DNA of 64,000 nt from Colocasia esculenta (GCA_014218235.1 CM024755.1:165533941-165597940), one strand, 5' to 3'. Shown: positions 1 through 11,564, counted from the stretch's first letter. Numbers and translations: made by a program. Notes: generated from the letters alone by a model not told the origin.

Positions 1-322
1 AGGGGAACACTTACTAAGGAGAAGGGATGACCTGACGGCGATCGCGAAGCCGGAGGAGGCAGAGGACGAGGAAGCACGGCGCCGAGACGAGGATCGCGGC
101 GAGACGAGGTCGAGGGTTTCGGGGTTCGCGGGAGGGGAAAAGAAGTGTCGAGGTTTCGGGGGAAAATGGTCTCCAGGGTTATACGGGGATGCCTAAATCC
201 GAAGTTTTGGGGAAACTTTTTACATATTATATTTTCAAGGCTTCCAAATGACTTAAAACATATTATTTTCCTGAAAACCTTTTTCTTAATGAAGTTTTAC
301 CCCTAACCAAACCAACGGACCC
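1..322. mobile_element. Partial PIF/Harbinger-like DNA transposon end
   Basis: The segment ends at 322 with a terminus that reads, on the minus strand, GGGTCCGTTGGTTTGG followed by a GGGGTAAAA stretch. This style is common at PIF/Harbinger (Tourist-like) inverted repeats. The next bases are TTA (323-325), the usual 3-bp target of that superfamily. The other LTR of the same gypsy element has uninterrupted TTAGTG at this place (from 10988), so the segment is an insertion seen against an empty site. The inner part (about 20-160) is GC-rich without a convincing ORF. The second terminus lies outside the window. The superfamily assignment is an inference. Confidence 0.5.
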
Positions 323-1578
323 TTAGTGTCTGGTTTACACTTCTAACACTACTTTTCATGAAGGATAACAATGGAACATGAGAAACACAACTTACACATG
401 ATGGCCAAAAACTTAGGAAAACCAATACTGGAAGTACAATTCACCTAACAACACTCCTTTGTATTTGGTAGGAGATTCTCTACCAGTAAGCTTGGTCATG
501 ATGTGATTACTAGCTAGAACATGCTTATAATGGATAGAACAAGCACTTCTATGGGTGTTTCCAGAATTAAAATCAAGTGTGTGTACATGGTAAACACTTA
601 AACATGAAGCTCTTGAGTAAGAATAAGAAACAAAAATGAGAAGAAAGAAGATCCTACCTGACTGGGAAAGGAACGAAGGTACTTCTTCTCCTCAATGTAG
701 AGGTCAATAATAGCAGGAAGAAGAAACAGGAAGACTGCAAAGGTAGTAGCTTCGGCAGGTGCAGTTGAAGAAATGGCAGCCAGTAGAAGAAGAAGCAGCA
801 ACAGCAGCCACGACAAGCAGCTGCAACAGCTCCAGCAGCCACAACTCCAGCAGGAACAACAGCAGCAGGAGCAGGAGGTGGAAAGGCTTGCACGATGGGT
901 GAAGGGAGAGTTTTTATAAACTCTCACACCCCATGCATGTAAGGCACGTAGGCCATACATGTGTTGAAGTAAAAAGCTTCTTTTACCCACCCAAGCCACG
1001 TTTACCTTGCAACCCTCAAGAGTTACACGTAGAGTAAAACGTGTAAGTCTTCTAATCCATGTGAAATGGGCTTACGTAGCCCCTAATACATAAGCAGAGA
1101 ATTAACCCAGAAAATGGTTACCGTAATTGGTTAGAAATTCAGCTGGTCCATTTGACCCTATGTTGTGTGTCCAAATGGTGTCCATTCTAGTTGGAATTTC
1201 AACCATGAGCTAATGGAAAGGTTTTACAAATTATGATGATTTTAGTTTCATTTTTAGAATTTATTTTTCCACCCAGCAAAAATTGCCCGAAAAATCATTG
1301 CGTCGGTTTAATCTTGAAATCTGTGGGTCAACAATTTCGGATATTTACATTTCTGATATAAGCATATTTTTTGAAAACTATGGTGTTCTTAGATTTCATT
1401 TTCATTACAGAATTTTGGTGTCGCCCTGTCGGAGCGCGCACCCTTGAGTACGACACTGGAATAACATTTATTAATACAATTATTCCTAATTAAAGTTAAT
1501 TACAACTCATTAAAGTATTATATTTAATAATCAAATTATTCACATTTTTCTAATAAATAAATTTTTTGGGGTGTTACA
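323..1578 (-). mobile_element. 3' LTR of Gy1, cut by a DNA transposon
   Basis: It matches 10988-12241 base for base over most of its length. On the minus strand it starts TGTAACACCCC at 1578. The remaining 1.27 kb of the LTR must lie left of the window, beyond the inserted DNA transposon. A TATA-like box lies in a perfect inverted repeat (arms 906-913 and 918-925). A CAG-rich stretch (about 788-885) gives long Leu/Cys or Gln-rich shadow ORFs that I do not regard as genes. The donor-like CAG|GTAGGA seen in the other LTR is conserved here near 655. Confidence 0.88.
906..925 (-). promoter_or_regulatory. TATA box within a perfect inverted repeat (Gy1 3' LTR)
   Basis: The 8-bp arms GAGAGTTT and AAACTCTC are separated by TTAT, so the minus-strand TATA motif TTTATAAAA sits in the hairpin. 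The same structure is kept at 11565-11584 in the other LTR. Promoter function is inferred from the motif and its place in the LTR. Confidence 0.5.
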
Positions 1579-1593
1579 ACTCTCCCCCACTAA
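1579..1593 (-). other. Polypurine tract of Gy1
   Basis: The minus strand reads AGTGGGGGAGAGT directly before the 3' LTR start TGTAACACCCC. This purine run is in the position expected for plus-strand DNA priming in reverse transcription. Confidence 0.75.
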
Positions 1594-1633
1594 AGAAAAT
1601 TTGGTCCTCCAAATTTAATAAATAAGAGTGTAA

Positions 1634-3132
1634 CTACATATAATACTGACCTGTAAACAATTCCGGATACTTGGTTTTGATAGCATCTTCCAATTCCCAC
1701 ATTGCTTCTTCTTGTCCTCGTTTATTCCATTGGATCTTTAATAATGGAACCTCCTTGTTCTTGTTCCGGAGTTGCTTGATTTTTCAGTCGAGGATTTGCA
1801 CAGGTCTTCTTCATATGCCAAGTTTTCTTGTACATCCAGATCTTGATATTCAATAATATGTTCTGGATCGTAAACACATTTCCTCAACATTGACACATGA
1901 AAAATGTCATGTATATTGGATAATTGAGGTGGAAGTGCCAGCTGATATGTCATCTCCCCAACTCTCTTTATTATCTCGAACGGTCCAATGTATCTAGGAC
2001 TCAACTTTCCTTTAATTCCAAATCTCTTGATTCCTCTTCGGGGAGATACCTTAAGGAACACATGATCACCTTGTTGAAATTCCAGCTCTCTTCTCGTCGA
2101 TCATCATAACTTTTCTGTCGGTCTTGGGCAACTTTCATTCGATCTGCACTAACTTTATAATTTCTGTCGTTTCTTGGATCATTTCTGGTCCAAGAATGTG
2201 TGTTTCTTTCAACTCCACCCACCTAACGGTGATCTACACTGCCGGCCATATAAAGCTTCAAATGGTGCCATTTGAATAGTAGATTGATAGCTGTTATTAT
2301 AAGCAAACTCCATAATTGCTAATTAATTACTCCAATCATTTCCAAATTCTAGAACACAAGCACGACACATATCCTCAATAATTTGATTTACTCGTTTCGT
2401 TTGTCCATCGGTCTGAGGATGAAATGCAGTACTAAACTTCATCTTGGTTCCTAATGCATCTTGTAATTCTCTCCAGAAATGTGAAGTGAACCTTGCATCT
2501 TTGTCAGAAATAATATCTTTTGGAATTCCATGCAGTCGAACAATTTCTTTCAAGTACAGAGCTGCTAATATATTGACTGACCATCTTGTCTTAATAGCCA
2601 AGAAGTGAGCTGACTTTGTAAGTCGATCTATTATTACCCATATTGCATCGTGTCCACCACGTGTTCTGGGTAATCTCACAATAAAATCCATACCAACACT
2701 ATCTCATTTCCATTTTAATACCTCAAGATGTTTTAATTTCCCTGTGAGTTTATGGTGTTCCGCCTTGATTTTCTGACATGTTAAACATCTAGCTATAAAA
2801 TCCACAATGTCTTTCTTCATGTTACACCACCATAAATTTTTCTTTAAGTCCTGGTACATTTTGACAGCTCCTGGATGGATAGTATAATGTGCTTGATGAG
2901 CTTCTTCTAGTATTTGTTTCTTGATTTCTAAACTATCTGGTACACACAACCTGTTCCGGAACCGAAGATTTCCATGTGCATCTTTATTAAAATCAGGTCT
3001 AGAATTCCGTTTCTCTCTGATTTCTATCAATGTAAAGTCATTGTCTTGTTGTTCTTTAATTTGTCTAATATATCTGATGGTATTGTCAATTATCAATCAC
3101 AACCCTATCTTTTTGTGATTCGGCTTTTAGAC
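1634..3132 (-). pseudogene. Gy1 integrase with C-terminal tail, decayed
   Basis: The integrase inserts LTR-element cDNA into chromosomes. The fragments show the zinc-binding HHCC region (HYTIHPG ... CLTCQ, 3096-2704), the catalytic core with MDFIVRLP (first Asp) and IISDKDARF (second Asp), then HPQTDGQTKR. The third catalytic residue, normally Glu in QTDGQTER, is Lys here. The C-terminal part contains GKLSPRYIGPFEI and the conserved ending EEAMWE ... KYPELF close to 1640. Several stops and frameshifts break the frame (for example near 2700, 2322 and 2222), so it is a pseudogene. Family membership is certain from order and motifs; the exact break positions are approximate. Confidence 0.9.
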
Positions 3133-4549
3133 TCAATGTAGAAAATTTTTCCAACACTTCCATTCTTTGAATTGCAATTGGAATATTCTAGCCATGGGAT
3201 TTCTACTGAGAGCATCAGCCACAGTATTGCCTTTTCTAGGATGATACTCAATCTTAAAATCATAATCTTTGATATATTCCATCCATCTTCTTTGCCTCAT
3301 GTTCAATTCCTTTTGTGAAAATAAATACTTCAGTCTTTTATGATCGGAGTACACTATGAATTGATTATCATACAAGTAGTGCCTCCAAAGCTTAAGAGCA
3401 AAAATTACTGCAGCTAATTCCAAATCATGTATTGGGTATTTTTTCTCTTGAGTCTTTAATTGTCTAGATGCATAAGCAACAACTCTTCCTTCTTGCATCA
3501 AAACACATCCTAATCCGATGTTTGATGCATCAGTATAAACTTCAAATGTTTTTCCTTCTACCGGCAAGGCTAAAACTAGTGCGGATGATAAACATTCCTT
3601 CAATATTTGAAATGCTTGCTCACAACTTTCATTCCATTCAAATGCAGTTTCTTTTCGAGTTAGTTGTGTAAGAGGTGAAGCAATCCTGGAAAAATCTTTA
3701 ACAAACCGCCGGTAATAACTAGCCATACCCAGAAAACTTCGAATTTCAGTAAGATTCTTAGGTTGTTCCCACTTCTGAATAGTTTCAATTTTAAAGGAAT
3801 CTACTGACAATCCCTCTCTAGAAATAACATGTCATAAGAATGTCACTTGTTCCAACCAAAATTCATATTTACTAAACTTCGCATACAATTTATGATCTCG
3901 CAACAATTGCAAGGTAACTCGTAAATGTGCTACATGTTCTTCCACACTCTTAGAGTAAATTAATATGTCATCAATAAACACAACCACAAACTGATTCAAA
4001 TATGATATGAATACGTCGTTCATCAAACGTATAAAAGCAGCAGGTGCATTGGTCAATCCAAACGGCATCGCTACAAATTCGTAGTGCCCATATCTACTTC
4101 GAAAAGCTGTCTTATCAATATCCTCTTCTTGAATTCTCAATTGATGATACCCGGATCTAAGATCAATCTTTGAAAAATACTGAGATCCAGACAGTTGATT
4201 AAATAAATCATCAATTCTAGGAAGCGGTTATTTATTCTTAATTGTTAACTGATTCAATTGTTTATAATCTATGCATAATCACATAGTCTCGTCCTTCTTC
4301 TTAACAAATAACACTAGAGCACCCCAGGGTGACGTACTGGGTCTAATGAATCATTTCTCTATCAATTCCATCAATTACCTTTTTAATTCTTTCAACTCTT
4401 CCATTGACATTCTATAGGGCGTTCTTGAAATTGGTGTGGCTCCTGGAACCAATTCAATTGAAAAGTTTACTTCTCTACTAGATGGTAAACCATGTAGTTC
4501 TTCTAGAAAAACATCAAGAAATTCTTTTGCCACCGGAATATCCTTCAAC
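3133..4549 (-). pseudogene. Gy1 reverse transcriptase and RNase H, decayed
   Basis: The RT copies the element RNA to DNA; the RNase H removes the RNA. The RT fragment has TPYRMS, MPFGLTNAPAAF and the intact catalytic motif VVVFIDDILIYS. The RNase H has YTDAS, HDLELAAVIFALK and YSDHKRLKYLF, which keep the acidic residues. Stops lie near 4375 (KR*LMELIEK), 4350 (EK*FIRP), 4282 (TM*LCIDY, a CGA to TGA change) and 4222 (KNK*PLP). They sit inside otherwise well preserved RT, so this is recent point decay rather than rearrangement. It continues without a gap from the protease and into the integrase. Confidence 0.92.
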
Positions 4550-5428
4550 CCTATAGTGTTCTGATTTATTAATGTCACAGAAGCTAAATACCCTTGACAT
4601 CCTTTTTGTACTAACTTACATGCTTTAACTGCTGAAATTATGAGTATTCCTTTTGTACGAGGTTTATCAAAAGTCATGGAGTAAACTTCCTTACCCAAAA
4701 AAGTTACTTGTCTTAATTGGCAATCCAGATTTGCATGATGTTTAGATAGCCAATCAACTCCAAGGATTACATCATACTCCCACATCTCAAGACATATCAA
4801 ATCACCTGGCAAATTATGTTCTTTGACTAGAATTTGACTAGCAGGGTAATATTCCTTAAGTTTCTTACCCTCACTTAAAGGACTAGCAACCTCCAACTGT
4901 GTAGGTAACGGGACAGATTGCATTCCTAAAGATCTAGCAAACTCATAGATAATGAAAGAATGTATAGCTCCTGAATCAAATAATACATATGCGAGTTTTG
5001 AGTTTACTAGTAGCATACCTTCAATAAGTCCGCCCTCATGCGGAGATTCAGGTTCCACTTCCTGAATAGCTTGTAAATGTCCCTGCTTGGCTCGGGGATT
5101 CTTGTTTGCTGGTGCGTTCTTTATCATAGGATAATCCAGAATCCGATGTTGATTGCTTCCACATCGAAGACAAGCACCCAACCTACGCCAACAGTTCTCA
5201 GTCTTGTGTCCACTAAGGTGGCAATGCCGACACACATCCTTGTTTTCGACTGGAGATTTTCCTACTTTTTTAGTGGTTTCCTGAACCTTAGGGGTATTCC
5301 ACGACTCAAACTTCCTCTTACGATCATAAGAACTCTCACCAGACCTTCCTCTAATCTTCTCCACAGTATCATTGGCAGCTTCTAACGCCAAGGCTCTTTT
5401 AACCATTTCAGAATATGTGGTAATCAAG
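4550..5428 (-). pseudogene. Gy1 gag C-terminus and aspartic protease
   Basis: From the interruption at 5428 the frame continues ITTYSEMVKRALAL, the end of the retrotransposon gag domain. It then has a CCHC knuckle (CRHCHLSGHKTENC) and a second knuckle whose last Cys is Tyr (CLRCGSNQHRILDYP). The protease carries VLFDSGAIHSFI, with the DSG active site, and later YDVILGVDWL. Gag packages RNA and the protease matures the polyprotein. This part is open across its whole length. The apparent in-frame extension to 5484 reads into the inserted solo LTR and is not gag. Confidence 0.92.
5424..5428. other. Target site duplication TCAAG (left copy) of solo LTR SL1
   Basis: TCAAG precedes the TG of the solo LTR and is repeated at 8360-8364 directly after its final CA. 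Five-base duplications are the rule for gypsy integrases. Confidence 0.95.
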
Positions 5429-5772
5429 TGTAACATCCCAGACTTTCTGGTTTTCATCCGCCCGCATGTGGGATGACTGGCCACTAACGCGTCCGGCCTG
5501 GGCGATGCATTAGTGTCGCATCGGAGATGCCCGACGCGACAGTCATCCGTGTTGCACCCCGTTGTGCGTCGCGTTCTTGTTGCGCCCGGTCAACGGGTCG
5601 TGACAAGATTCCACTTTTCGGTCGTCTGGCGCCTGTCAGGGTGACAGACGTGGCAGAGCGACCTGTCAGGTTGTCATGGCGTCCCTGGGGGACGCGTTCT
5701 GGTCGCGATGTCCAGGGCCGTCGCGTTAAGAGTGGTAACGTGATGCCCCGCCCCGTCGCGTCCTTCCGGAGG

Positions 5773-5779
5773 ATAAAAG
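5773..5779 (+). promoter_or_regulatory. TATA-like box of solo LTR SL1
   Basis: ATAAAAG lies in a GC-rich context and is followed within 40 bases by a C/T-rich run (5795-5840), a typical plant initiator setting. Confidence 0.45.
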
Positions 5780-5991
5780 CCTTGGCTGGCGCCCTTTCCC
5801 CTTCTGTTTCCCCTTTCTCCTTTCCCTCATCCTATCCGAGGAGGGGAAGCTTTTCCCCCTCTCCTTCTCCGGCGGATGGAGCGTCGTGGCGCCGGCGAGC
5901 TCGTGCGGAACGGTGGAGCGGTGTCGTGGAGCGAGGAGGAGTTGGCCGAGGCATCGTGAAGGCCCTCTTTGGGGTTTGGTTCTTCAAATCG

Positions 5992-7993
5992 GTAGGGATT
6001 TCTTGTTCCCTTTCCAATTCGGGTGATTGGGAGCTCTCGTGGCTTTGTAGATAGTTTACAGCTTTCCTCATGCTTCCCTCCCCCGTGTGTGCTTGTTTGT
6101 AGTGTGTGGGCGACCCCGGGAGGTAGCATCCCGACGGTCTGCCTCCCGACTGATGTCGCGACCGCCGTGCATGTCGCGACATCAGAGGAGGCGTCGCCCG
6201 GTCGAGCACGACCTTATCGCGGCGCAGTTAGCCGTTGCGATAATAATCGTGTCGCGACCTGGTTTCCTGGCGCGACAGTCTTGTTGTCGCGACTCGCTTC
6301 CCCTTCGCAACTTGGTGCTTGTCGCGGTGCCCTTCCCCGTCGCGTTACCATCACGACGGCTTAGGAGGGCGTCACAGCACCTGGCTTGCCACAGGTGGTT
6401 CCGTGGCCTCGGTTGGCGTGTCGGCGTGTGCCCCAGGGCAGGTGTGCCCTTAGGACCTTTGGTAGGGAACGCGACAGGTTGGCTCACTGCGTTCAGTGGC
6501 CGAAGGTGACACCTTCGTGGCCGTGTCTTAGCGGTGGCGCTTGGAGGCTCGCGTCTGTCTAATAATCAATTGTCTGACTGTCAATCGATTATTAGAAGAG
6601 CGATGGTTTCTGTGTTGTCTGGTGGTGTTTCGGGTTTTCGGGCCGTGTCGTGTGTGCCGGCGTTGGCTGACGGTCCTCCTGGGGGTTTCCGGGAGGTGTG
6701 CCGTATGTGCCTGTGCCTGCTGGGCTTGTCTTGGTTACAAGCCAGCTGTGCCGGTTTTTGTGGTAGTTTCCCCGCCAGTTCTCTTTCGCCCAGTGCTAGG
6801 CACTTGAGGGCTTGTCCACGAGACAGGTTGTTACAATTACCTGGGACCCCCAGTCCCCGTGCGCCGGTTAGAGGGAGTTCTCCGGGCAGCGGGTTTTGCT
6901 CGAGTCACGGACTCTGGTAGCAGAGGGGAAAATGGTGGGGACATCGGCGTAGAGTCGTTTGTAGAGCTCTCTTAGCTGGTATGTGTCACCGAGGTTGTTG
7001 TGGCGCTCTTTCGGTGCGGACCAACTAGTCCTTCTCACTGTCTTGCTCTGCATTGGTTCTGGAGCCGCATAGGGAGGTTAGGCGTGGGGCCGCAGCTCGG
7101 CCGGGCTGCGGTGGTTGGTTGTGTGTTCTCTACTATGGCTCACTAGCCTCACTCTACCGGGGAGGTTGTAGGCAGGAGTCAGTGGCTGGCGAGTTAGAGG
7201 TGTGGACGTTGTGTCCACTTCTTAGCTGCCTGTGGCGGTGGCTTGGTTGCTCTTACTGTGACGGAGTTTCTCACGTTGTTTCTAAGTGAGTCTCGTCACC
7301 CTAGTCTGCACGGTGGTTGTAGCCTAGCCGTGTCTAGTTCCGTGGGCTTTGTTGGTTTGGCCTCGTGGGCCGTGTTTATTGGTTTTTGCTTTGTGGGTTC
7401 TCTCGGGGTGCCTTGTGCAGACACCCGACTGCTGGTTCTGTAACCCGTTCCTTGGTGCCGTCATTGGTGGCACCGGAGTGTGTAGTTCCTTGATCTCGTG
7501 GCGTGTCCGAGGTCCAGGGTGGTTCTGCTTGTGGGCCCTCAACCTAGTGGAGGTTTGAGGTGGTCGTGCATGCGGTGAGACATTCCTTCTCACATGGTTG
7601 CTCGGTGTCTCTTGTGGTGACACATGGTTGTTCCTTTCCGACCTCGTGGAGGTCTGGGATGTTGGCGCTTGTGTCGTGAGGCTCTGGTCTCACGTGGTTG
7701 CTCCGGTGTTCCGTGATCTCTTTGTCTCGACGGGTGCATGCCGAGGGTTGCTTCCGCATTGTGTTTGACTTCGCTGGTTCTGCGGGAGTCGTGTCTGGCC
7801 CGACCCTGGTTGTGGGTCGTGGCATTACTTTGTTCCGCTACTTTGTAGTACTCTACAGTAGGTGTTTCTCGCTTTACTGCTTTCTAGAGTAGTTTGCTTC
7901 CGCTTTCTTGGAGTTCCTGCTGCTCTGGCTGGTAAGGGACTGGTTATCCCTACTGAGTCTTGTTCGTGAGGCTCACCCTCCTACTCTCTTTAG
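5992..7993 (+). other. Putative intron inside solo LTR SL1
   Basis: The donor-like CG|GTAGGG is at 5992. The acceptor-like TACTCTCTTTAG ends at 7993, preceded by a TGAG ... CTCACC inverted repeat. The same layout recurs in the other gypsy LTRs of the window. Splicing itself is inferred. Confidence 0.4.
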
Positions 7994-8364
7994 GTAGGGA
8001 CTCGATGTTGCAGGAGTTCGTTGCCGAACGGTGGTGGTGGTGATTTGTTGCGCCGCGCGTTGCCAGCAGTGTGAGTTGTGAGCGTGAGCGCTTATACTGT
8101 GTGAGTTGAGAGTTACTTTTTTTGCAAGTCCTCGGGGTATGCCCCTTAAGGATTGCACCTTCTTTCTGTACCTGTACTTTTATTTGGGACATGTTGTACA
8201 TAATTTCCTTCTTAATGTACGAACTTTCTTGTTATAGTTATTTGAATTCATTGCTTATCTCACTGGACTAAATTCTAACCCTTCTGGGTCTTCGCATCCG
8301 TGGGTGGCAGCACGACCTTCGGGGTCCCTAGCGGGGGTCCGAGAGGTTGGGTCGTTTCATCAAG

Positions 8365-8891
8365 TGACGTGTTAACTGCGTAATGAAGTTTGGACGCAAA
8401 CCATTCATAAATCTCTTCGCTTTCAATTTCTCCGTGGCTATTAGATGAGGAGTATACTTAGGTAATCGGGCAAACTGTGCCTCATACTCCGACACCGACA
8501 TTCTGAGTTGCTTTAAACTAGCAAACTCGTTAGCCTTCCTTTCCTGAACTACCTCGGAGAAATACTGATCGTTGAATAACTCCACAAACTCCTCCCAACC
8601 AACCTGGTTTGGGTCCTCAAGAGTAGATTCCACTGTTTCCCACCATGCTCGGGCATCACGATCTAACTGAAATGTTGCTAAGCGTATCTTTTCCTCTTCT
8701 GTACATCGGATCACCTTAAAGATTCTCTCAATATCCTTTAACCAATTCTCAGCCTCATCCAGATCCGTGCTACCGGTAAACCTTGGAGGATCTAGACTTC
8801 GGAAATCCTTAAACAAATTCGTTCCATTATGGCTGTTGCTCTTAGTCACGGTCCTCATTACCCGTGTCAGATCATGCATCGAGCTTTCCAT
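8365..8891 (-). pseudogene. Gy1 gag N-terminal part, split by solo LTR
   Basis: ATG at 8891 starts MESSMHDLTRVM. The retrotransposon gag (capsid) domain follows, with LDPPRFTGSTD, AENWLKDIERIF, RLATFQLDRDARAWWETV, FVELFNDQYFSEVVQERK and FASLKQLRMSVSEYEAQFARL. It runs up to TRHL, where SL1 interrupts, and resumes at 5428. The frame is open on both sides, so gag was intact when SL1 landed. Any extension of the ORF below 8360 is LTR sequence. Gag forms the virus-like particle in the cytoplasm. Confidence 0.93.
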
Positions 8892-9237
8892 TTTCTTTCA
8901 ATTTGCATCACTTCCTTCCATGATTAATTTGGGAAATTATCTGAGACATCCAACAATACATATATTAATACCATAACTAAACCATACTCACATTCATCAC
9001 ATACAAATTTTCAGTTTCACATAACATACCACTTTTCATTAACTAACTAAAATATTTACATTACATTGACATTCTTGTTCTCATAAGCCGCAAAATATTT
9101 ACAACATTCCAAATAAGTCGAAAATATTTACAATACATCAACATCCTTTAACCTCTCACTTCACATATACATGTGAGTTATATATACAATCACTACTTAA
9201 CCTAAAAGAGAGGTTACAAAAGTGAGTTCCTAATTCT
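8892..9237 (-). other. Spacer between small ORF and gag of Gy1
   Basis: This is AT-rich leader sequence with short direct similarities (AAAATATTTACA repeated around 9051, 9087 and 9121). I see no coding signal. Confidence 0.5.
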
Positions 9238-9582
9238 CTAACTAATTTCAAGTCTGAATACGGACTCTACAGACGGCTGCTGATCTCCCCCAGGCCCATG
9301 GTACAGCTCCCTTGCTAATTCAGAAAGCACTTCCCAATATCCTTCAACCTGATGGAGCAACATGTCCTCTCCCAGTTTCAAACTGTCTAGATTACTTATT
9401 ATCTGGGTCATAGTCTCCAAGGAGGCACGAGGATTTCCTGCCAGAAATGCGCCCGCAGTTAAGTTCAACACTTCCTCCTTGATTTGCACATGCGCTTCCC
9501 TTTGGGCTAGAGCTTACAATTCTACATCTTGACGGAGCATTTCCATTGCTGACACTAGTCGTTCCTGAGCATTCATGTCCAT
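9238..9582 (-). pseudogene. Small ORF upstream of gag in Gy1 leader, one stop
   Basis: An ATG at 9582 opens a frame of 115 codons ending at 9238: MDMNAQERLVSAMEML, then QREAHVQIKEEVLNL and ELARELYHGPGGDQQP. A single TAA interrupts it after RQDVEL. The composition is acidic and helical and unlike the AT-rich flanks. It lies between PBS and gag with its own start and stop, separated from gag by about 350 bases. I do not recognise a domain. It could be an extra accessory ORF or a displaced gag N-terminus; GyH gag starts with a comparable helical, Gln-rich segment fused to its capsid part. Confidence 0.5.
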
Positions 9583-9699
9583 GATGTAGCAAATAACAAG
9601 TTAAGTACCTACATATTTACAAATTCACTATTATCTTAATAACTAATCCCAAATTTCTACCCCAACTCACTGGTCATTCCCTAGGTTTACAGAACCTAA

Positions 9700-9712
9700 G
9701 GCTCTGATACCA
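9700..9712 (-). other. Primer binding site of Gy1 (initiator Met tRNA)
   Basis: The minus strand reads TGGTATCAGAGCC, the standard match to the 3' end of plant initiator methionine tRNA. It lies 7 bases inside the 5' LTR end (9720). Confidence 0.92.
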
Positions 9713-9991
9713 ATTTATCTGTCACGTCCTAATAAAACGTCTATTTATCAGAAATGACAGAAAACGGGTAAAAGAAATAGGACTTATGTTTTATTCATAT
9801 AACATCATCATAGCGGAAGCTTAATTGCATGGCAATTCTCATTACTGTCCATAAGAGGAGTAGAAAATAGAAAACTTAATACATTCTACTTCTACAGTAC
9901 TAATGAAATCAAAGTTGTTGAACTCCAGAGGACTGGTTGTCCCGCTCTACATACTTTCCCCCCCTTTAAGCACTTCCCTCATCTTGATCAC

Positions 9992-11328
9992 CTGAAATGG
10001 TAGAATTTGATGAGCTAACTAGCCCATAGGATTCAATCTTCTAATCATGGGGATCAAGATATTCAAGAACAGGATAAAAATTATCTGCTAACAATGCAGG
10101 ACAACAAAGAGGACTGGATTACCACGATGAATAATTAACCAATGTGAAACAAAAGTACTGAACTAAGAATTACATGATTAAGAATTCAAGAAAATAATCC
10201 ATGCTCTGATTCAAATACATTCAACCCATGATAAAATAACGTGATGACTAATCAAGCTTGTATTGATGCAATGCCAAACATCCACAGATCCTTTATCGTT
10301 CCGTACGACCACTAAACGAATTCGGGTGCTCCTCTCAGGACTGGACCAGCCCCATTTGCACAGACATATATCTCAAATGAGTCCAAAGACCCATAAATTG
10401 TCATCATAATTCATTCTTGTAAAAGATTTAAGTGGGGGTACACAAGTTCTCAAGATCTCTTATAGAACAAAAGGTTGTAGACAAGTAGGCAACGAATATA
10501 CTTAAGATGTTCAAAGACAATCCATAGTGGAGTATGGATGACATTTGAATGATCTTTCTTAGATATACAACAGTTGGAATCCAAGGAAACAAGAGAAACA
10601 ACAAGTTGGGATAATATCAAAGTGTCTCACTTTTGATTAGACATGAAACAGGTCAAATAAAACACCTCAGGCAGGTGTATGTCGACAGCCAGGAAGTGGC
10701 TGTCGACAGCTACTGTCCTCCCAGAACCAATTTCTGGGGTCTGAACACTGCCTGTCGACAAGCCAAAGTCGGCTGTCAACAGGTGATGGCCATCTGTCGA
10801 CAGGTGAAGGCCATCTGTTGACAGCTACTGATGGTTTTGCATTGTCTGGGTTTTGGAAGCAGAAACCCTGTCGACAGGTAAGTTCTGGCTGTCGATAGGT
10901 ACAGTGTAAACCCCCAGAAATGATTGTTCAACGTCTCAAAATACTCATCTAAGTGTTCCTATGATTCTAAGCATGGTTGACAACACTTAGTGGGTCTGGT
11001 TTACACTTCTAAACACTACTTTTCATAAAAGATAACAATGGAACATGAGAAACACAAACTTACACATGAATGGCAAGAAACTTAGAAAAACCAATACTGG
11101 AAGTATAATTCACCTAACAACACTCCTTTATATCTGGTAGGAAATTCTCTACCAATAAGCTTGGTCATGATGTGATTACTAGCTAGAACATGCTTATAAT
11201 GGATAGAACAAGCACTTTTTTGGGTGTTTCCAGAATTAAAATCAAGTGTGTGTACATGGTAAACACCTAAACATGAAGCTCTTGAGCAAGAATAAGAAAC
11301 AAGAATGAGAAGAAAGAAGGAATCCTAC
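9992..11328 (-). other. Putative intron inside Gy1 LTR
   Basis: On the minus strand CCCAGTCAG|GTAGGATTCC at 11328 is a strong donor and TACCATTTCAG|GTGATC at 9992 a strong acceptor, 1337 bases apart. The donor is conserved in the left LTR near 655. The layout matches other gypsy LTRs here. Splicing is inferred from motifs only. Confidence 0.45.
10678..10905. repeat. TGTCGACAG palindromic word array (Gy1 LTR)
   Basis: About eight exact or one-mismatch copies of TGTCGACAG (also TGTCAACAG, TGTTGACAG, TGTCGATAG) lie in 230 bases, unequally spaced. Longer repeats such as ATGGCCATCTGTCGACAGGT partly recur. The array lies inside the putative LTR intron. Confidence 0.85.
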
Positions 11329-11564
11329 CTGACTGGGAAAGGAACGAAGGTTCTTCTTCTCCTCAACGTAGAGGTCAACAACAGTAGGAAGAAGAAACAA
11401 GAAGACTACAAAGGTAGTTGCTTCGGCAGGTGCAGTTGAAGAAATGACAGCCAGTAGAAGAAGAAGCAGCAGCCACGACAAGCAGCTGCAACAGCTCCAT
11501 CAGCCACAACTCCAGCAGGAACAGCAGCAGCAGAAGGTGGAAAGGCTTGCATGATGGGTGAAGG

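Larger units (their letters stand above)
5429..8359 (+). mobile_element. Solo LTR SL1 (2.9 kb, gypsy type) inside Gy1 gag
   Basis: It starts TGTAACATCCCAGAC, ends GGGTCGTTTCA, and is flanked by TCAAG on both sides. Removing it with one TCAAG joins Gy1 gag in frame (TRHL to ITTYSEM), so the insertion is recent relative to gag decay. No internal region is present, so it is a solo LTR left by LTR-LTR recombination. Its plus orientation is set by the 3' end, which resembles the end of GyG LTRs (ATCCGTGGG ... GGTCC). It has a TATA-like ATAAAAG at 5773-5779, a CT-rich start region, GTCGCG word arrays at about 5465-5755 and 6148-6360, a donor-like site at 5992 and an acceptor-like site at 7993. The many GC-rich ORFs inside are not credible genes. 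Confidence 0.95.

Noticed and set aside
598..999. Minus-strand ORFs rich in Cys, Ser and Leu, resembling a secreted peptide
   Set aside because: They result from CAG/CTG-rich LTR sequence; the copy at 11242-11481 breaks the frame differently, so there is no constraint.
5527..7892. Many GC-rich ORFs of 60-175 codons on both strands
   Set aside because: All lie inside solo LTR SL1, overlap each other, and have arginine/serine-rich random composition without domains.
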